From Qipengyuania flava (GTDB taxonomy: Bacteria; Pseudomonadota; Alphaproteobacteria; Sphingomonadales; Sphingomonadaceae), in the NCBI RefSeq assembly GCF_011762005.1, contig NZ_JAASQU010000003.1:124001-188000 (forward strand): DNA of 64,000 nt. Reading direction: 5' to 3'. A program made the translations under genes and the position numbers. Under the pieces are notes generated by a model. The model was not told where the DNA came from. It saw only the letters and a list, made by a program, of their open reading frames with translations, and did not search any database. Of this stretch, positions 41,693-51,142 are shown in pieces. Position 1 is the first letter of the stretch; each line of letters starts with the position of its first letter.

Positions 41693-43030
41693 ATGGCGCG
41701 CAATTTCTTCGGGACGGACGGAATTCGCGGACGCACCAACAGCGGAGTCATGACCGCGGCCACGGCGATGCGCGTCGGGCAGGCGGCGGGCACGCATTTC
41801 CTGCGCGGCGACCATCGCCATCGGGTGGTGATCGGCAAGGACACGCGCCTGTCCGGATACATGATGGAAAGCGCGTTGGTGGCGGGCTTCACCAGCGTGG
41901 GCATGGATGTGATCATGACCGGCCCGCTCCCCACCCCCGCCATCGCGTTGCTCACGCGCGAGATGCGCGCCGACCTGGGTGTGATGATCTCCGCCAGCCA
42001 CAATCCGTTCGAAGACAATGGCATCAAGCTGTTCGGTCCCGACGGATTCAAGCTGTCCGACGAGACCGAGGCGTCGCTCGAACGGTTGCTCGAACAGGAG
42101 CCGCAGCTGGTGGAGCCCGAGCGGATCGGGCGGGCGCGGCGGATCGAGGACGCGCGCGGTCGCTATATCCACGCGGTCAAGCAGTCGATTTCGGCCGACA
42201 TCCGCTTCGACGGGCTCAAGGTGGTGGTCGATTGCGCGCACGGTGCCGCTTACGAGGTCGCCCCCAGTGCGATCTGGGAGTTGGGTGCCGAGGTCATCGC
42301 AATCGGGGTTACGCCGACAGGGACCAATATCAACGACGGGGTCGGCTCGACCTCGCTCGAGATGGTCAAGGCACGGGTGGTCGAAGAAGGGGCGGACATC
42401 GGCATTGCGCTCGATGGCGACGCGGACCGGCTGATCGTGATCGACGAGAAGGGCGAAACGGTCGATGGCGACCAGATCATGGCGCTGATCGCCACGCGGA
42501 TGCAGCACCGCGGGAGCTTGCGCGGCGGTGGCGTGGTGGCAACCGTAATGTCCAACCTCGGCCTCGAACGCTATCTCGAGAGCATCGGCCTCACGCTCGA
42601 GCGCACCAAGGTCGGCGATCGCTACGTTCTCGAACGCATGCGCGAAGGTGGCTTCAATGTAGGGGGTGAGCAATCGGGCCACATGATCCTGACCGACCAT
42701 GCGACCACCGGCGACGGCACCGTCGCCGCGCTCAGCGTGCTGTCGAGCATGGTGCGCACGGGCAAACCCGCCAGCGAATTGCTGCATGTCTTCGATCGCG
42801 TCCCTCAGTTGCTGAAGAACGTCCGCTATGAAGGCGGGGCCCCGCTCGAGAATGCGCAGGTCAAGCAGGTCATCGCCGGGGCCGAAAGCGAACTGGCAGA
42901 CAGCGGCCGTCTGGTGATCCGTCCTTCGGGCACCGAACCGCTGATCCGGGTGATGGCCGAAGGCGATGACGCGGTGCAGGTCGAGGCCGTGGTCGATCGT
43001 ATCTGCGACGCGGTTCGCGCCGCCGCCTGA
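41693..43030 (+). CDS. glmM: Phosphoglucosamine mutase
   Basis: A 445-residue enzyme converting glucosamine-6-phosphate to glucosamine-1-phosphate for peptidoglycan and LPS. It has [12 protein letters not shown], the phosphoserine loop [20 protein letters not shown], the Mg site [10 protein letters not shown], the sugar loop GGEQSGHMI and the phosphate loop [15 protein letters not shown] 41,693 follows AAGGGAG. It ends 55 bases before the DUF1272 gene. Confidence 0.97.
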   Translation: MARNFFGTDGIRGRTNSGVMTAATAMRVGQAAGTHFLRGDHRHRVVIGKDTRLSGYMMESALVAGFTSVGMDVIMTGPLPTPAIALLTREMRADLGVMISASHNPFEDNGIKLFGPDGFKLSDETEASLERLLEQEPQLVEPERIGRARRIEDARGRYIHAVKQSISADIRFDGLKVVVDCAHGAAYEVAPSAIWELGAEVIAIGVTPTGTNINDGVGSTSLEMVKARVVEEGADIGIALDGDADRLIVIDEKGETVDGDQIMALIATRMQHRGSLRGGGVVATVMSNLGLERYLESIGLTLERTKVGDRYVLERMREGGFNVGGEQSGHMILTDHATTGDGTVAALSVLSSMVRTGKPASELLHVFDRVPQLLKNVRYEGGAPLENAQVKQVIAGAESELADSGRLVIRPSGTEPLIRVMAEGDDAVQVEAVVDRICDAVRAAA

Positions 43031-43084
43031 ATCCGGCCGGAATAACGGGGAGCGCCAGCCGATACCCGGCGCGAAGGAGAGACA

Positions 43085-43309
43085 ATGCTCGAAATGCGAC
43101 CCGACTGCGAACGCTGCGGCACCGACCTGCCGGCGCAGAACACCGGTGCCTTCATCTGCAGCTTCGAATGCACCTTCTGCATCGAGTGCGCCGATGCACT
43201 CGACGACATGTGCCCGAACTGTGGCGGCGAACTGATGGACCGTCCGACCCGCGCGAAGAAACTGCACGACGAATACCCACCCAGCACTGTGCGGAAGTTC
43301 GCGGCGTGA
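43085..43309 (+). CDS. DUF1272 zinc-ribbon-like protein
   Basis: A 74-residue Cys-rich protein after GAAGGAGAG. It has paired motifs CERCGTDLP, CSFECTFCIECADAL and CPNCGGEL, eight or more Cys fitting two zinc sites, and the family tail RPTRAKKLHDEYPPS. DUF1272 function is unknown. The stop overlaps the thiD GTG start by GTGA. Confidence 0.9.
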   Translation: MLEMRPDCERCGTDLPAQNTGAFICSFECTFCIECADALDDMCPNCGGELMDRPTRAKKLHDEYPPSTVRKFAA

Positions 43310-44139
43310 GCGAGACGGCATCCCCTCCCCGCATTCTCTCGATCGCCGGTTCGGACAGTTCGGGCGGTGCGGGTATCCAGGCGGATATCAAGACGGTAAC
43401 CATGCTGGGTGGCTATGCCATGACAGCGATCACCGCCGTTACCGCTCAGAACACCCGCGGGGTGCAGGGCGTCGAGGCGTTGTCGCCGCAATTCGTGCTC
43501 GATCAGGTAGAGAGCTGCCTGTCCGACATCGGCGCCGACGCAATCAAGATCGGCATGCTCGGTTCACCGGATACCGCACGTTTGCTGGCCGAACGGCTCG
43601 ACACCTTTGCCGGGCCGATCGTGTTCGACCCGGTGATGGTCGCAACCAGCGGATCGGTACTGGCTGACGAGGAAACGATCGCAGGCTTTGCCGCGCTGAT
43701 GCAAATCGCCACCATCGTCACGCCCAACAAGCCCGAACTCGAGATCTTGACCGGGCGCGACGAAATTGCCGACGAAGACATGTTCGATGCCGCCAGGGTA
43801 CTGGCCGAACGCCACGGCGTTCAGGTGCTGGCGAAAGGCGGGCATGCGGGTGATGAGACGCAGGTCGTCGATCGCATCGCCACACCGTCGGGCAAGCTCG
43901 CCAGTTTTGCACATTCGCGGATCGAGACACGGCACACGCATGGCACCGGCTGCACGCTGTCTGCAGCGCTGGCGACGCTGCTCGGCTATCGGCAGCCGCT
44001 GACACATGCGATCCGGCTGGCGCGCGGTTTCACACACGCGGCCATCATGCACGCCCCGGAATTCGGCGAAGGCGCGGGTCCGCTGGGCCATCAGGCCGTG
44101 CGCAATCCCGCGCCGTCGGATCAGCAACCCAGCTCGTAG
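43306..44139 (+). CDS. thiD: Hydroxymethylpyrimidine/phosphomethylpyrimidine kinase
   Basis: A 277-residue ribokinase-fold enzyme starting at GTG inside the DUF1272 stop. It has ILSIAGSDSSGGAGIQADIKT, FDPVMVATSGSVLADEE, VTPNKPELEILTG and the ATP/anion-hole region THGTGCTLSAALAT. It makes HMP-PP for thiamine. The 3' end overlaps the convergent LOG gene by 19 bases. Confidence 0.95.
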   Translation: MSETASPPRILSIAGSDSSGGAGIQADIKTVTMLGGYAMTAITAVTAQNTRGVQGVEALSPQFVLDQVESCLSDIGADAIKIGMLGSPDTARLLAERLDTFAGPIVFDPVMVATSGSVLADEETIAGFAALMQIATIVTPNKPELEILTGRDEIADEDMFDAARVLAERHGVQVLAKGGHAGDETQVVDRIATPSGKLASFAHSRIETRHTHGTGCTLSAALATLLGYRQPLTHAIRLARGFTHAAIMHAPEFGEGAGPLGHQAVRNPAPSDQQPSS

Positions 44140-45011
44140 AACTCGCAGAGATATTCCCACGCCTCGTCCGCGGTTTCGCACCAGCGGAACAGGTCGAGGT
44201 CCTTCTTCGAGATCGTACCTTCTTCGGCGATCGCTTCGAAGTTTACCACGCGCGACCAGAAGTCCTTGCCGAACAACAGGATCGGGATCGGCTTCATCTT
44301 GCCGGTCTGGATCAGCGTGAGCAGTTCGAAGAACTCGTCGAAGGTCCCGAACCCGCCGGGGAAGACCGCCACCGCGCGCGCGCGCAGCAGGAAGTGCATC
44401 TTGCGTAGTGCGAAATAGTGGAAGTTGAGCGACAGGTAGGGCGTCACATACTGGTTGGGCGCCTGCTCGTGCGGCAAGATGATGTTGAGGCCGATCGATT
44501 CGCCCCCCGCCTCGCTCGCCCCGCGGTTCGCCGCTTCCATGATCGAGGGCCCGCCGCCCGAGCAAACCACGAACTGGCGCTTGCCATTGTCGATGATCGA
44601 CTTCTCGGTCGCCATCTTGGCCAGCTTGCGCGCCTCGTCGTAATATTTGGACTTGGCGACAAGGCTTTCCACGACCTTGCGCTCGTCCTCGGGCAGGTCC
44701 TTCGCGCCTTCGAGCGCGGTCTCGGCGGATTCGGGCGGGGGAATGCGTGCGCTGCCATACATTACCAGCGTCGACCCGACGCCCGCTTCGTCGAGGATCA
44801 TCTCGGGCTTGAGCAGTTCAAGCTGGAACCGCACGGGGCGCAGTTCCTCGCGCAGGAGGAAATCCTTGTCCTGGAATGCGAGCTTGTAGCTGGGATGTTC
44901 GGTTTGCGGCGTATGCGTTGCAAGGCCCTGCTTCTCGAAACGGGCCTCCTGCTCTGCAGCGTAGAACTTGCGGTCTTCGATGCCGCGCTGGTGCTTTTCT
45001 TCTTCTGTCAT
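44121..45011 (-). CDS. LOG family protein (TIGR00730-like, lysine-decarboxylase fold)
   Basis: A 296-residue protein from ATG 45,011 (the frame is open to 45,047). The Rossmann core has VVCSGGGPSIMEAANRGASEAGG, the LOG motif PGGFGTFDEFFELLTLIQT, and an N-terminal extension of ~90 residues typical of the longer subgroup. Short LOG proteins are cytokinin-ribophosphate phosphohydrolases; the long bacterial form has an uncertain substrate (nucleotide 5'-monophosphate nucleosidase-like). tRNA-Trp lies just upstream. Confidence 0.88.
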   Translation of the reverse strand: MTEEEKHQRGIEDRKFYAAEQEARFEKQGLATHTPQTEHPSYKLAFQDKDFLLREELRPVRFQLELLKPEMILDEAGVGSTLVMYGSARIPPPESAETALEGAKDLPEDERKVVESLVAKSKYYDEARKLAKMATEKSIIDNGKRQFVVCSGGGPSIMEAANRGASEAGGESIGLNIILPHEQAPNQYVTPYLSLNFHYFALRKMHFLLRARAVAVFPGGFGTFDEFFELLTLIQTGKMKPIPILLFGKDFWSRVVNFEAIAEEGTISKKDLDLFRWCETADEAWEYLCEFYELGC

Positions 45012-45065
45012 GCGCCGCCCGATAGGGCGCGCGCGCGACATCGACAAGTCATCCGAAGAAGGAAA

Positions 45066-45141
45066 TGGCAGGGGTGACAGGATTCGAACCCGTGGCCCTC
45101 GGTTTTGGAGACCGATGCTCTACCAGCTGAGCTACACCCCT
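45066..45141 (-). tRNA. tRNA-Trp (anticodon CCA)
   Basis: A 76-base cloverleaf on the reverse strand. The acceptor AGGGGTG/CACCCCT is followed by G and an encoded CCA; the D arm has GCTCAGCTGGTAGAGC, the anticodon loop CTCCAAA reads CCA, and the T arm has GGTTCGAATCC. Confidence 0.98.
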
Positions 45142-45225
45142 GCAGGAGGGCGCGCATTAGTATGAGTGCCTCCGAATGGCAAGGCGCATATCGCGCGCGC
45201 CTCAGAAGTGTTAGGATTGCCCGCA

Positions 45226-45909
45226 ATGCACGCACCCGCCACCTCCCGAATTCCCGTCGAACTGCTGCTCCGCGCATATCGCAGCGGAATATTTCCCATG
45301 GCCGATCATCGCAGCGATGCAGAGGTCTATTGGGTCGAGCCGCGCGAGCGCGCGATCATTCCGCTCGACGGGCTCCGCCTGTCGAAAAGTTTTCGCAAAG
45401 TGCTACGGCAGGACCGCTTCCGCGTGACCTGCGACACCGCCTTCGACCAGGTCATCGGCGAATGCGCCGCCCCGCGCGAGGAACATGCCGAAAGCTGGAT
45501 CAGCCACCGGATCGAGGCAAGTTACAATGCGCTGCATCTGGCCGGCCATGCGCATTCGATCGAATGCTGGCGCGATGGCGAACTGGTCGGCGGGCTCTAC
45601 GGCGTGGGCTTCGATCGCGTGTTCTGCGGCGAAAGCATGTTCAGCCGGACCGACGATGCGAGCAAGGTGGCGCTAGCCTGGCTGGTCGCAGCGATGCGCG
45701 CGGCGGGCTATGCGCTGCTCGACTGCCAGTTTATGACCGAACATCTGGCCAGAATGGGGGCGGTGGCACTGCCACAGGCGCGCTATATCGACCTGCTCGC
45801 GCAGGCCGAAGGTCACCCTTCAGTGTCGCTTCCCGAAGCGGTGTCGCGGTTCGGCGCCGCCTCTTCGCCCGGGAAAGCCATCGTACAATCCTTGACCCAG
45901 ACGTCGTAG
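45226..45909 (+). CDS. aat: Leucyl/phenylalanyl-tRNA-protein transferase
   Basis: A 227-residue enzyme from ATG 45,226. Family motifs: LLLRAYRSGIFPMAD, VYWVEPRERAIIPLDGLRLSKSFRK, HAESWISHRIEASYNALHLAGHAHSIECW, GGLYGVGFDRVFCGESMFSR and LLDCQFMTEHLARMGA. It adds Leu/Phe to N-terminal Arg/Lys, creating N-degrons read by ClpS. The last 97 bases overlap the convergent DUF2155 gene. Confidence 0.96.
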   Translation: MHAPATSRIPVELLLRAYRSGIFPMADHRSDAEVYWVEPRERAIIPLDGLRLSKSFRKVLRQDRFRVTCDTAFDQVIGECAAPREEHAESWISHRIEASYNALHLAGHAHSIECWRDGELVGGLYGVGFDRVFCGESMFSRTDDASKVALAWLVAAMRAAGYALLDCQFMTEHLARMGAVALPQARYIDLLAQAEGHPSVSLPEAVSRFGAASSPGKAIVQSLTQTS

Positions 45910-46346
45910 ATCGGATGCTCGACCACGTTCAGGCTGGGCGAGTTCTTGAACAGCCAGCCCGAGAAAACCTTCAAGAACTGGTCTTCGGTGCCGCGTTCCT
46001 TGACCAGCAACTGCACGAAGGCACCCGTTTCCTTGGGCATTTCCCACGGTGCGGTGCGCTCGCAGGCCTGCAGGCGGACGATCACGTCGCCCACGCGCTG
46101 CTGCTGACCCGGCCGCAGTTCGAGGTCGCGGCTGACATTGTTGCGCTTGTTGAGCAGGCCGAGCGTTGCAACGCGCTCTTCCATCGGGGTTCCGATCCCC
46201 GCCTCATCGGCAGGCTGCACGGGCAGTTCGCCCTGCTGGAGTTCTTCGGGGACTTCGGTCTGCACTGCCGATTCGGGCGGCGCGGCCTCCTGCTCGCACG
46301 CGGCTAGCAGCGCGACCGGCAGGATGAGGGCAAGCGCCCCGCGCAT
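45813..46346 (-). CDS. DUF2155 lipoprotein-like protein
   Basis: About 177 residues. It has a lipoprotein signal (MRGALALILPVALLAAC), a Glu/Pro-rich linker, then the DUF2155 domain: ATLGLLNKRNNVSRDLELRPGQ, VRLQACERTAPWEMPKETGAFVQ and FSGWLFKNSPSLNVVEHPIYDVWVKDC. DUF2155 proteins often sit with complex I accessory genes in alphaproteobacteria. ATG 46,346 follows AGGCG; a GTG at 46,352 overlapping the previous stop is an alternative. The C-terminal tail overlaps aat. Confidence 0.88.
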   Translation of the reverse strand: MRGALALILPVALLAACEQEAAPPESAVQTEVPEELQQGELPVQPADEAGIGTPMEERVATLGLLNKRNNVSRDLELRPGQQQRVGDVIVRLQACERTAPWEMPKETGAFVQLLVKERGTEDQFLKVFSGWLFKNSPSLNVVEHPIYDVWVKDCTMAFPGEEAAPNRDTASGSDTEG

Positions 46347-46348
46347 CG

Positions 46349-46747
46349 TCACGCCTCGGGCGACCAGGCTTCGTAATCACCCGTCGCGCGGGCCCGCTGG
46401 CCACCACGCTCGAGCGCACCCGCGGGACGATAGGCCTTCGCGGTGCCCGTCGCATTGGGCGTGAAATCGGCTTCCCAGATCCGCGCCGGCGGCAGATGGC
46501 TCTCGGGCACGTCGTCGAACGCACCGTGGAGCCAGCCGTGCCATTCGCTCGGCACGCGGCTCGCATCGTTCGCGCCCTCGTAGATCACCCAGCGTCGCTC
46601 GCGGGCGCCCTCGGCGGCCTTCTTCGAGCGGTAGTACTTGTTGCCCTGCGCATCGGTACCGACGTGCTCGCCATTGCGGGCGGACCACAGGTGGGTGCCG
46701 ATGGTGGCACCGTTCCACCAGGTGAAGATCTTAGCGAGGAAGTTCAT
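46349..46747 (-). CDS. NDUFA12-family complex I accessory subunit
   Basis: A 132-residue protein with the NDUFA12/B17.2 core: FTWWNGATIGTHLWSARNGEHVGTDAQGNKYYRS, RRWVIYEGANDASRVPSEWHGWLHGAFDD. The family is an accessory subunit of respiratory NADH:ubiquinone oxidoreductase in mitochondria and alphaproteobacteria. It is the upstream partner of the DUF2155 gene, joined end to start. Confidence 0.94.
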   Translation of the reverse strand: MNFLAKIFTWWNGATIGTHLWSARNGEHVGTDAQGNKYYRSKKAAEGARERRWVIYEGANDASRVPSEWHGWLHGAFDDVPESHLPPARIWEADFTPNATGTAKAYRPAGALERGGQRARATGDYEAWSPEA

Positions 46748-46809
46748 GTCCGCGCGGTTAGCGCTTTATTCGCCCTGCCTCAAGCGCCCGCATGCGGGTG
46801 CTCGCGCAA

Positions 46810-47307
46810 TTACCATTCGACCAGATCGCCCGGCTCGATTCCCAGTTCGGCAGCGCGGCCGCCGCGCAGTTCGAGCACGCCCAGCACTGGCCCCACCGAA
46901 TAGACCGGTTCGAGCGAATAGGGTTCGGTTTCGGCCGCGATATTGCTGATCCGCCGGTCCGGCCCGATATAGATGATGTCGAGCGGCAATGGCGTATTCT
47001 TCATCCAGAAGCTTTGCGCGCGGGTTCCGTCATAGGGGAAGATCATTCCCTCGTTGTCGCCCAGATCTGTGCGGAACATCAGACCCCGGGCCTGCGCCTC
47101 GGGTGTATCGGCGACTTCGACCGAGAATGCGATCCTTTCGTCACCGCTGGTCACCGTGAGCGGTATGACCGCGAGACCGGAAACCGGGTGAACGCTTGCA
47201 GCAGGAGCAGGCGCCGATTCGGTCGGTTCGGAAGCCGCCCCCGCCTGCGTCTGCGGCGAACAGGCAACCAGCGCGGCGCCCCCCGCAAACGCGGCCAGTG
47301 TCCTCAA
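46810..47307 (-). CDS. DUF192 lipoprotein
   Basis: About 165 residues. I choose the TTG start at 47,307: it overlaps the recX stop (TTGA) and has AGGA six bases before it, and gives the clean signal RTLAAFAGGAALVACS. ATG 47,337 has a ribosome site with no spacing. The DUF192 domain follows: FSVEVADTPEAQARGLMFRTDL, GMIFPYDGTRAQSFWMKNTPLPLDIIYIG and LELRGGRAAELGIEPGDLV. The family is a small exported beta fold of unknown function. Confidence 0.88.
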   Translation of the reverse strand: MRTLAAFAGGAALVACSPQTQAGAASEPTESAPAPAASVHPVSGLAVIPLTVTSGDERIAFSVEVADTPEAQARGLMFRTDLGDNEGMIFPYDGTRAQSFWMKNTPLPLDIIYIGPDRRISNIAAETEPYSLEPVYSVGPVLGVLELRGGRAAELGIEPGDLVEW

Positions 47308-47888
47308 GCCGTGTCCTCGCGTGCTTCTGCGACCCATTCCTCGAGCTCCTTCTCGCTGCGCGCTTCGACCACGCGCCGTGCCATGTCGAAATCATGGCCC
47401 GCGCGTAGCATCGCGGCAAGCCGCTTCTCGCGCAGTTTGCGTTCTTCATCCCCCCCGGCAACGGGCTTGCGTTCGAACGGGCCGAAACCGCGCTTGCGCG
47501 CCAGCACCAGCGCGGCGTGCCGCCTGGCGTGTTCGCCCGGCTCGAGCGCGTGGCGCAGTTCCTCACCGATCCCCGCTGCGCGCAAGGCGTGCTCCACCCT
47601 GCGGGCGCCATAGCCGCGTGCGGCAAGATCGCCCGCTTTCGCACGGCCGTAGCTTTCGTCATCGACATAGCCGCGCTCGACAAACTTGCCGATGAGCGCG
47701 TCCAGATCGGGCGCTTCGTCCTCGACGAAGCCACGCTCGCGCAATTTGCGTTGCAAATAGGCTCTCAGCTTGCCCGCACTGGTCGCGAACCGTGCGACAT
47801 ATGCCACTGCGAGCTCTTCCAGCCGCGTGCGATCAAGCGGCTTTGCGCGGCGGCGAGTGCGCCCGGTTGTTGCGCGTTCATCATCCAT
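47304..47888 (-). CDS. recX: RecX-family RecA modulator
   Basis: A 194-residue, Arg/Lys/Glu-rich helical protein from ATG 47,888. Three-helix RecX repeats are seen: AVAYVARFATSAGKLRAYLQRKLRERGF, DLDALIGKFVERGYVDDESYGRAKAGDLAARGYGARRVEHALRAAGI. RecX binds RecA filaments and limits recombination. The protein is short of the third repeat's usual length, but within family range. recA is not in the window. Confidence 0.88.
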   Translation of the reverse strand: MDDERATTGRTRRRAKPLDRTRLEELAVAYVARFATSAGKLRAYLQRKLRERGFVEDEAPDLDALIGKFVERGYVDDESYGRAKAGDLAARGYGARRVEHALRAAGIGEELRHALEPGEHARRHAALVLARKRGFGPFERKPVAGGDEERKLREKRLAAMLRAGHDFDMARRVVEARSEKELEEWVAEAREDTA

Positions 47889-48020
47889 CGGCCATATTAC
47901 TGCCACAGTCCTTTAAGATTGGGAAACATGGGAGAGCGCGCGGAATTTTGGTTCGCGCGGCAAATCATGCAATGAGGGAGCCCGCAAGGCCCCAGCAATT
48001 TACGGGTATCGCCGATAATT

Positions 48021-49754
48021 ATGACCGACGCCGCACTGACGCCGACGCCGAACGATTGCGAGCTACCGCGCCGCCGTTCGGACTTCGCGACTTTCAACGA
48101 GGCCCTCGAATACGCTGCACGCAGCGCGAAAGGCCTGAATTTCCACGACATGCGCGGGACGCTCGAACGCGTCTATCCCTATGCGCAGATGCGCGAGGAT
48201 GCGCAGCAGGCCGCCTACCGGCTGGTCGCAATGGGGATCGAGAAGGAAGACCGCGTCGCGCTGGTCGCCGAAACCAGCGCCGAATTCGCCGCGCTGTTCT
48301 GCGCCTGCACCCTGATGGGCGCGTGGCCCGTGCCGTTGCCGCTGCCGACCACTTTCGGCGGCAAGGAAGGCTATATCGACCAGCTTGCCGTGCAATTGCA
48401 GAGCTCGGACCCCAAAGTCCTGATCTATCCGGGTGAAATCGCCGAAATGGCCAAGGCCGCTGCCGACCGGCAGGGTTGCGGCGGCGAAAGCTGGGACGAT
48501 TTCGCGAAGCGCCCCGCGCCGCCCTGCGACCTGCCCGAGGCGCAGCCCGACGACATCTGCTATCTGCAATATTCCTCAGGCTCGACCCGCTTCCCTACGG
48601 GGGTGGCGGTGACGCATGAGGCGCTGCTGCACAATCTGCGCGGTCACGCGGAATCGATGGAAATCGGCACCAACGACCGGGTTGTCAGCTGGCTGCCGTG
48701 GTATCACGACATGGGGCTGGTCGGCTGCTTCCTGTCGTTGATCTCGAACCAGGTTTCCTGCGATTACCTGCGGACCGAGCATTTCGCGCGGCGCCCGCTC
48801 GCCTGGCTCGACCTCATCAGCCGCAACCAGGGCACCACGCTCAGCTATTCGCCGACCTTCGGTTACGATATCTGCGCGCGCCGGATTTCCAGCCAGAGCA
48901 GCGTTGCCGACCGCTTCGACCTGTCGCGCTGGCGCGTTGCGGGCAATGGCGCGGACATGATCCGTCCGGACGTGATGCAGAATTTCGTCAACGCCTTCGC
49001 CGGAGCGGGCTTCCAGGCGAACAGCTTCAACCCCAGCTACGGCCTTGCCGAGGCGACGCTAGCGGTCACCGTCATGCCGCCGGGTGAAGGCATTCGCGTC
49101 GAGCTGGTCGAAGAAGAGCGCCTCTCGGGCCGCCCGCGCGACCTGTCCAAGCCCGCGCGCTATCGCGCGATCGTCAATTGCGGCAAGCCGATCCCCGGGA
49201 TGGAGGTCGAGATCCGCGGCGAGAACGACCAGGCCCGCGGTGACCACCAGATCGGCAAGGTCTGGTGCCGCGGCAAGAGCGTGATGCATTCCTATTTCCG
49301 CAACGAGGAAGCGACCACCGACTGCCTGGTCGATGGTTGGCTCGACACCGGCGACATGGGTTACATGGCGGATGGCTATCTGTTCATTGTCGGCCGCGCC
49401 AAGGACATGATCATCATCAACGGCAAGAATTTATGGCCGCAGGATATCGAGTGGGCGGTGGAGCAATTGCCGGGCTTCAACCATGGCGACATCGCTGCCT
49501 TTTCGATCGATACCGAGGCGGGCGAGGAAGCCCCCGCCGTGCTCGTGCATTGCCGCGTGTCCGACCCGGTCGAACGGATCAAGCTGCGCGACCAGATCGC
49601 AGACAAGGTCCGCGGTGTCACCGGGATGAGCTGCGTCGTAGAACTGGTGCCGCCGCGCACGCTGCCGCGCACGAGTTCGGGCAAGCTCAGCCGTGCCAAG
49701 GCGAAAAAGCAGTATCTCGCGGGCGAGATCGTCCCGCTCGACCTGGCCGCCTGA
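48021..49754 (+). CDS. Fatty acyl-AMP ligase (FAAL-like)
   Basis: A 577-residue adenylate-forming enzyme. It has the phosphate loop LQYSSGSTRFPTGVAVTH, A4/A5 regions LPWYHDMGLVG and FNPSYGLAEATLAVT, and GWLDTGDMGYMADGYLFIVGRAKDMIIINGKNLWPQDIEW. The C-terminal lysine region is RTSSGKLSRAKAKK. The sequence fits FAAL-type enzymes that load acyl chains onto carrier proteins. Its carrier and product are not evident; sphingomonads use such enzymes in lipid synthesis (inference). Confidence 0.9.
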   Translation: MTDAALTPTPNDCELPRRRSDFATFNEALEYAARSAKGLNFHDMRGTLERVYPYAQMREDAQQAAYRLVAMGIEKEDRVALVAETSAEFAALFCACTLMGAWPVPLPLPTTFGGKEGYIDQLAVQLQSSDPKVLIYPGEIAEMAKAAADRQGCGGESWDDFAKRPAPPCDLPEAQPDDICYLQYSSGSTRFPTGVAVTHEALLHNLRGHAESMEIGTNDRVVSWLPWYHDMGLVGCFLSLISNQVSCDYLRTEHFARRPLAWLDLISRNQGTTLSYSPTFGYDICARRISSQSSVADRFDLSRWRVAGNGADMIRPDVMQNFVNAFAGAGFQANSFNPSYGLAEATLAVTVMPPGEGIRVELVEEERLSGRPRDLSKPARYRAIVNCGKPIPGMEVEIRGENDQARGDHQIGKVWCRGKSVMHSYFRNEEATTDCLVDGWLDTGDMGYMADGYLFIVGRAKDMIIINGKNLWPQDIEWAVEQLPGFNHGDIAAFSIDTEAGEEAPAVLVHCRVSDPVERIKLRDQIADKVRGVTGMSCVVELVPPRTLPRTSSGKLSRAKAKKQYLAGEIVPLDLAA

Positions 49755-49917
49755 CCGCGCTTCCCGCGCATTCGCGGATGCGCGGGCCCATTCCAGAATT
49801 GGCTTGCGCTCGGCGCCATGCGCGCGGCACTATCGCGCCAATGGGTGACTGCACGCTTGAAGATCGTGTATTGCCACCCTAATACAGGACTCTAGCCGCT
49901 TGGAGAGACCCGCGCCC

Positions 49918-51132
49918 ATGAGCGATACGAAAACGCAGACTGCCACTGCCACCGAAACCGCCTTCGACCTGACGCCGCCCGATCCGGTGCCCGAGGTCAA
50001 GCCGGAAAAGGCGGCGGGTCTCGTGCCGGTCTCGGACGAGGTGAAGTCCAAGCTGGAGACCAAGGTCGACGGCTTCGTCGCCGACCTGATCGCCGAAGAC
50101 GCCAATTCCCCCGAATTCGGCAAGAAGGTCGACCAGCTGACCAATATGGGCCGCAAGGAAATCATGGCCGCGGCGGGCATGTCGAACCGCTTCCTCGATC
50201 GCCCCGTACGCGCGATGGACAAGGACGAAGGCGTCGGCGCCAATCTTGCTGAACTGCGCCGCGTGGTCGAGGACCTCGACCCGGGAAAGCGCGGCAAGCT
50301 GTCGGGGCCGCGCAAGATCCTCGGAATCATCCCCTTCGGTAACAAGCTTACCAATTACTTCCGCAGCTACCAGAGCGCGCAGACGCATATCCAGTCGATC
50401 CTCAACAACCTCGCCAGCGGCAAGGACGAGTTGATCATGGACAATGCCGCGATCGACGTCGAACGGCAGAAGTTGTGGGAAGCGATGGGCAATCTGGAAC
50501 AGATGATCCACATCTCCAACTCGCTCGACGCGAAGCTGGAGGAAAAGGCCGCCGAACTCGACGCGACCGATCCGGCGAAGGCCAAGGCGGTGCGCGAAAC
50601 CGCGCTTTTCTATGTTCGCCAGCGCACGCAGGACCTGCTCACGCAGATGGCGGTCAGCGTGCAGGGCTATCTCGCGCTCGACCTAGTGAAGAAGAACAAT
50701 GTCGAGCTGGTGAAGGGCGTCGACCGCGCCAGCACCACCACGGTGGGCGCGCTGCGCACGGCCGTGACCGTGGCCGAGGCGATGACCAACCAGCGGCTCG
50801 TGCTGGGCCAGATCACCGCGCTCAATGACACCACTGCGGGGATCATCGACAGCACCAGCACGCTGCTGCGCGACCAGACCGGCAAGATCCACGAACAGGC
50901 CGCCGCCAGCACGATCCCGCTCGAAACGCTGCAACGCGCATTCCAGAACATCTACGACACGATGGACGAGGTCGACAGTTTCAAACTGCGCGCGCTCGAC
51001 AGCATGAAGCAAACTGTCACGCTGCTGAGCGACGAGGTCGAAAAATCGAAGGGCTACATCGCTCGCGCCGAGGGCCAGGCCCAGGCGCAGAAGCAGGTCG
51101 CGCAGAGCGATTTGCTGAGCATCGAGGGCTGA
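49918..51132 (+). CDS. TelA-family (toxic anion resistance) protein
   Basis: A 404-residue helical, coiled-coil-rich cytosolic protein from ATG 49,918 (GGAGAG upstream). It matches TelA: VDGFVADLIAEDANSPEFGKKVDQLTNMGRKEI, GNKLTNYFRSYQSAQTHIQSILNNLASGKDELIMDNAAI and AVTVAEAMTNQRLVLGQITALNDTT. The family is linked to tellurite and antimicrobial resistance, often beside XpaC. The next gene is a two-TM XpaC-like protein. Confidence 0.92.
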   Translation: MSDTKTQTATATETAFDLTPPDPVPEVKPEKAAGLVPVSDEVKSKLETKVDGFVADLIAEDANSPEFGKKVDQLTNMGRKEIMAAAGMSNRFLDRPVRAMDKDEGVGANLAELRRVVEDLDPGKRGKLSGPRKILGIIPFGNKLTNYFRSYQSAQTHIQSILNNLASGKDELIMDNAAIDVERQKLWEAMGNLEQMIHISNSLDAKLEEKAAELDATDPAKAKAVRETALFYVRQRTQDLLTQMAVSVQGYLALDLVKKNNVELVKGVDRASTTTVGALRTAVTVAEAMTNQRLVLGQITALNDTTAGIIDSTSTLLRDQTGKIHEQAAASTIPLETLQRAFQNIYDTMDEVDSFKLRALDSMKQTVTLLSDEVEKSKGYIARAEGQAQAQKQVAQSDLLSIEG

Positions 51133-51142
51133 GGGCGGCACG

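Noticed and set aside
41507..43321. Minus-strand open frame of 604 codons opposite glmM
   Set aside because: Antisense of glmM; His/Arg/Asp-rich with no motif.
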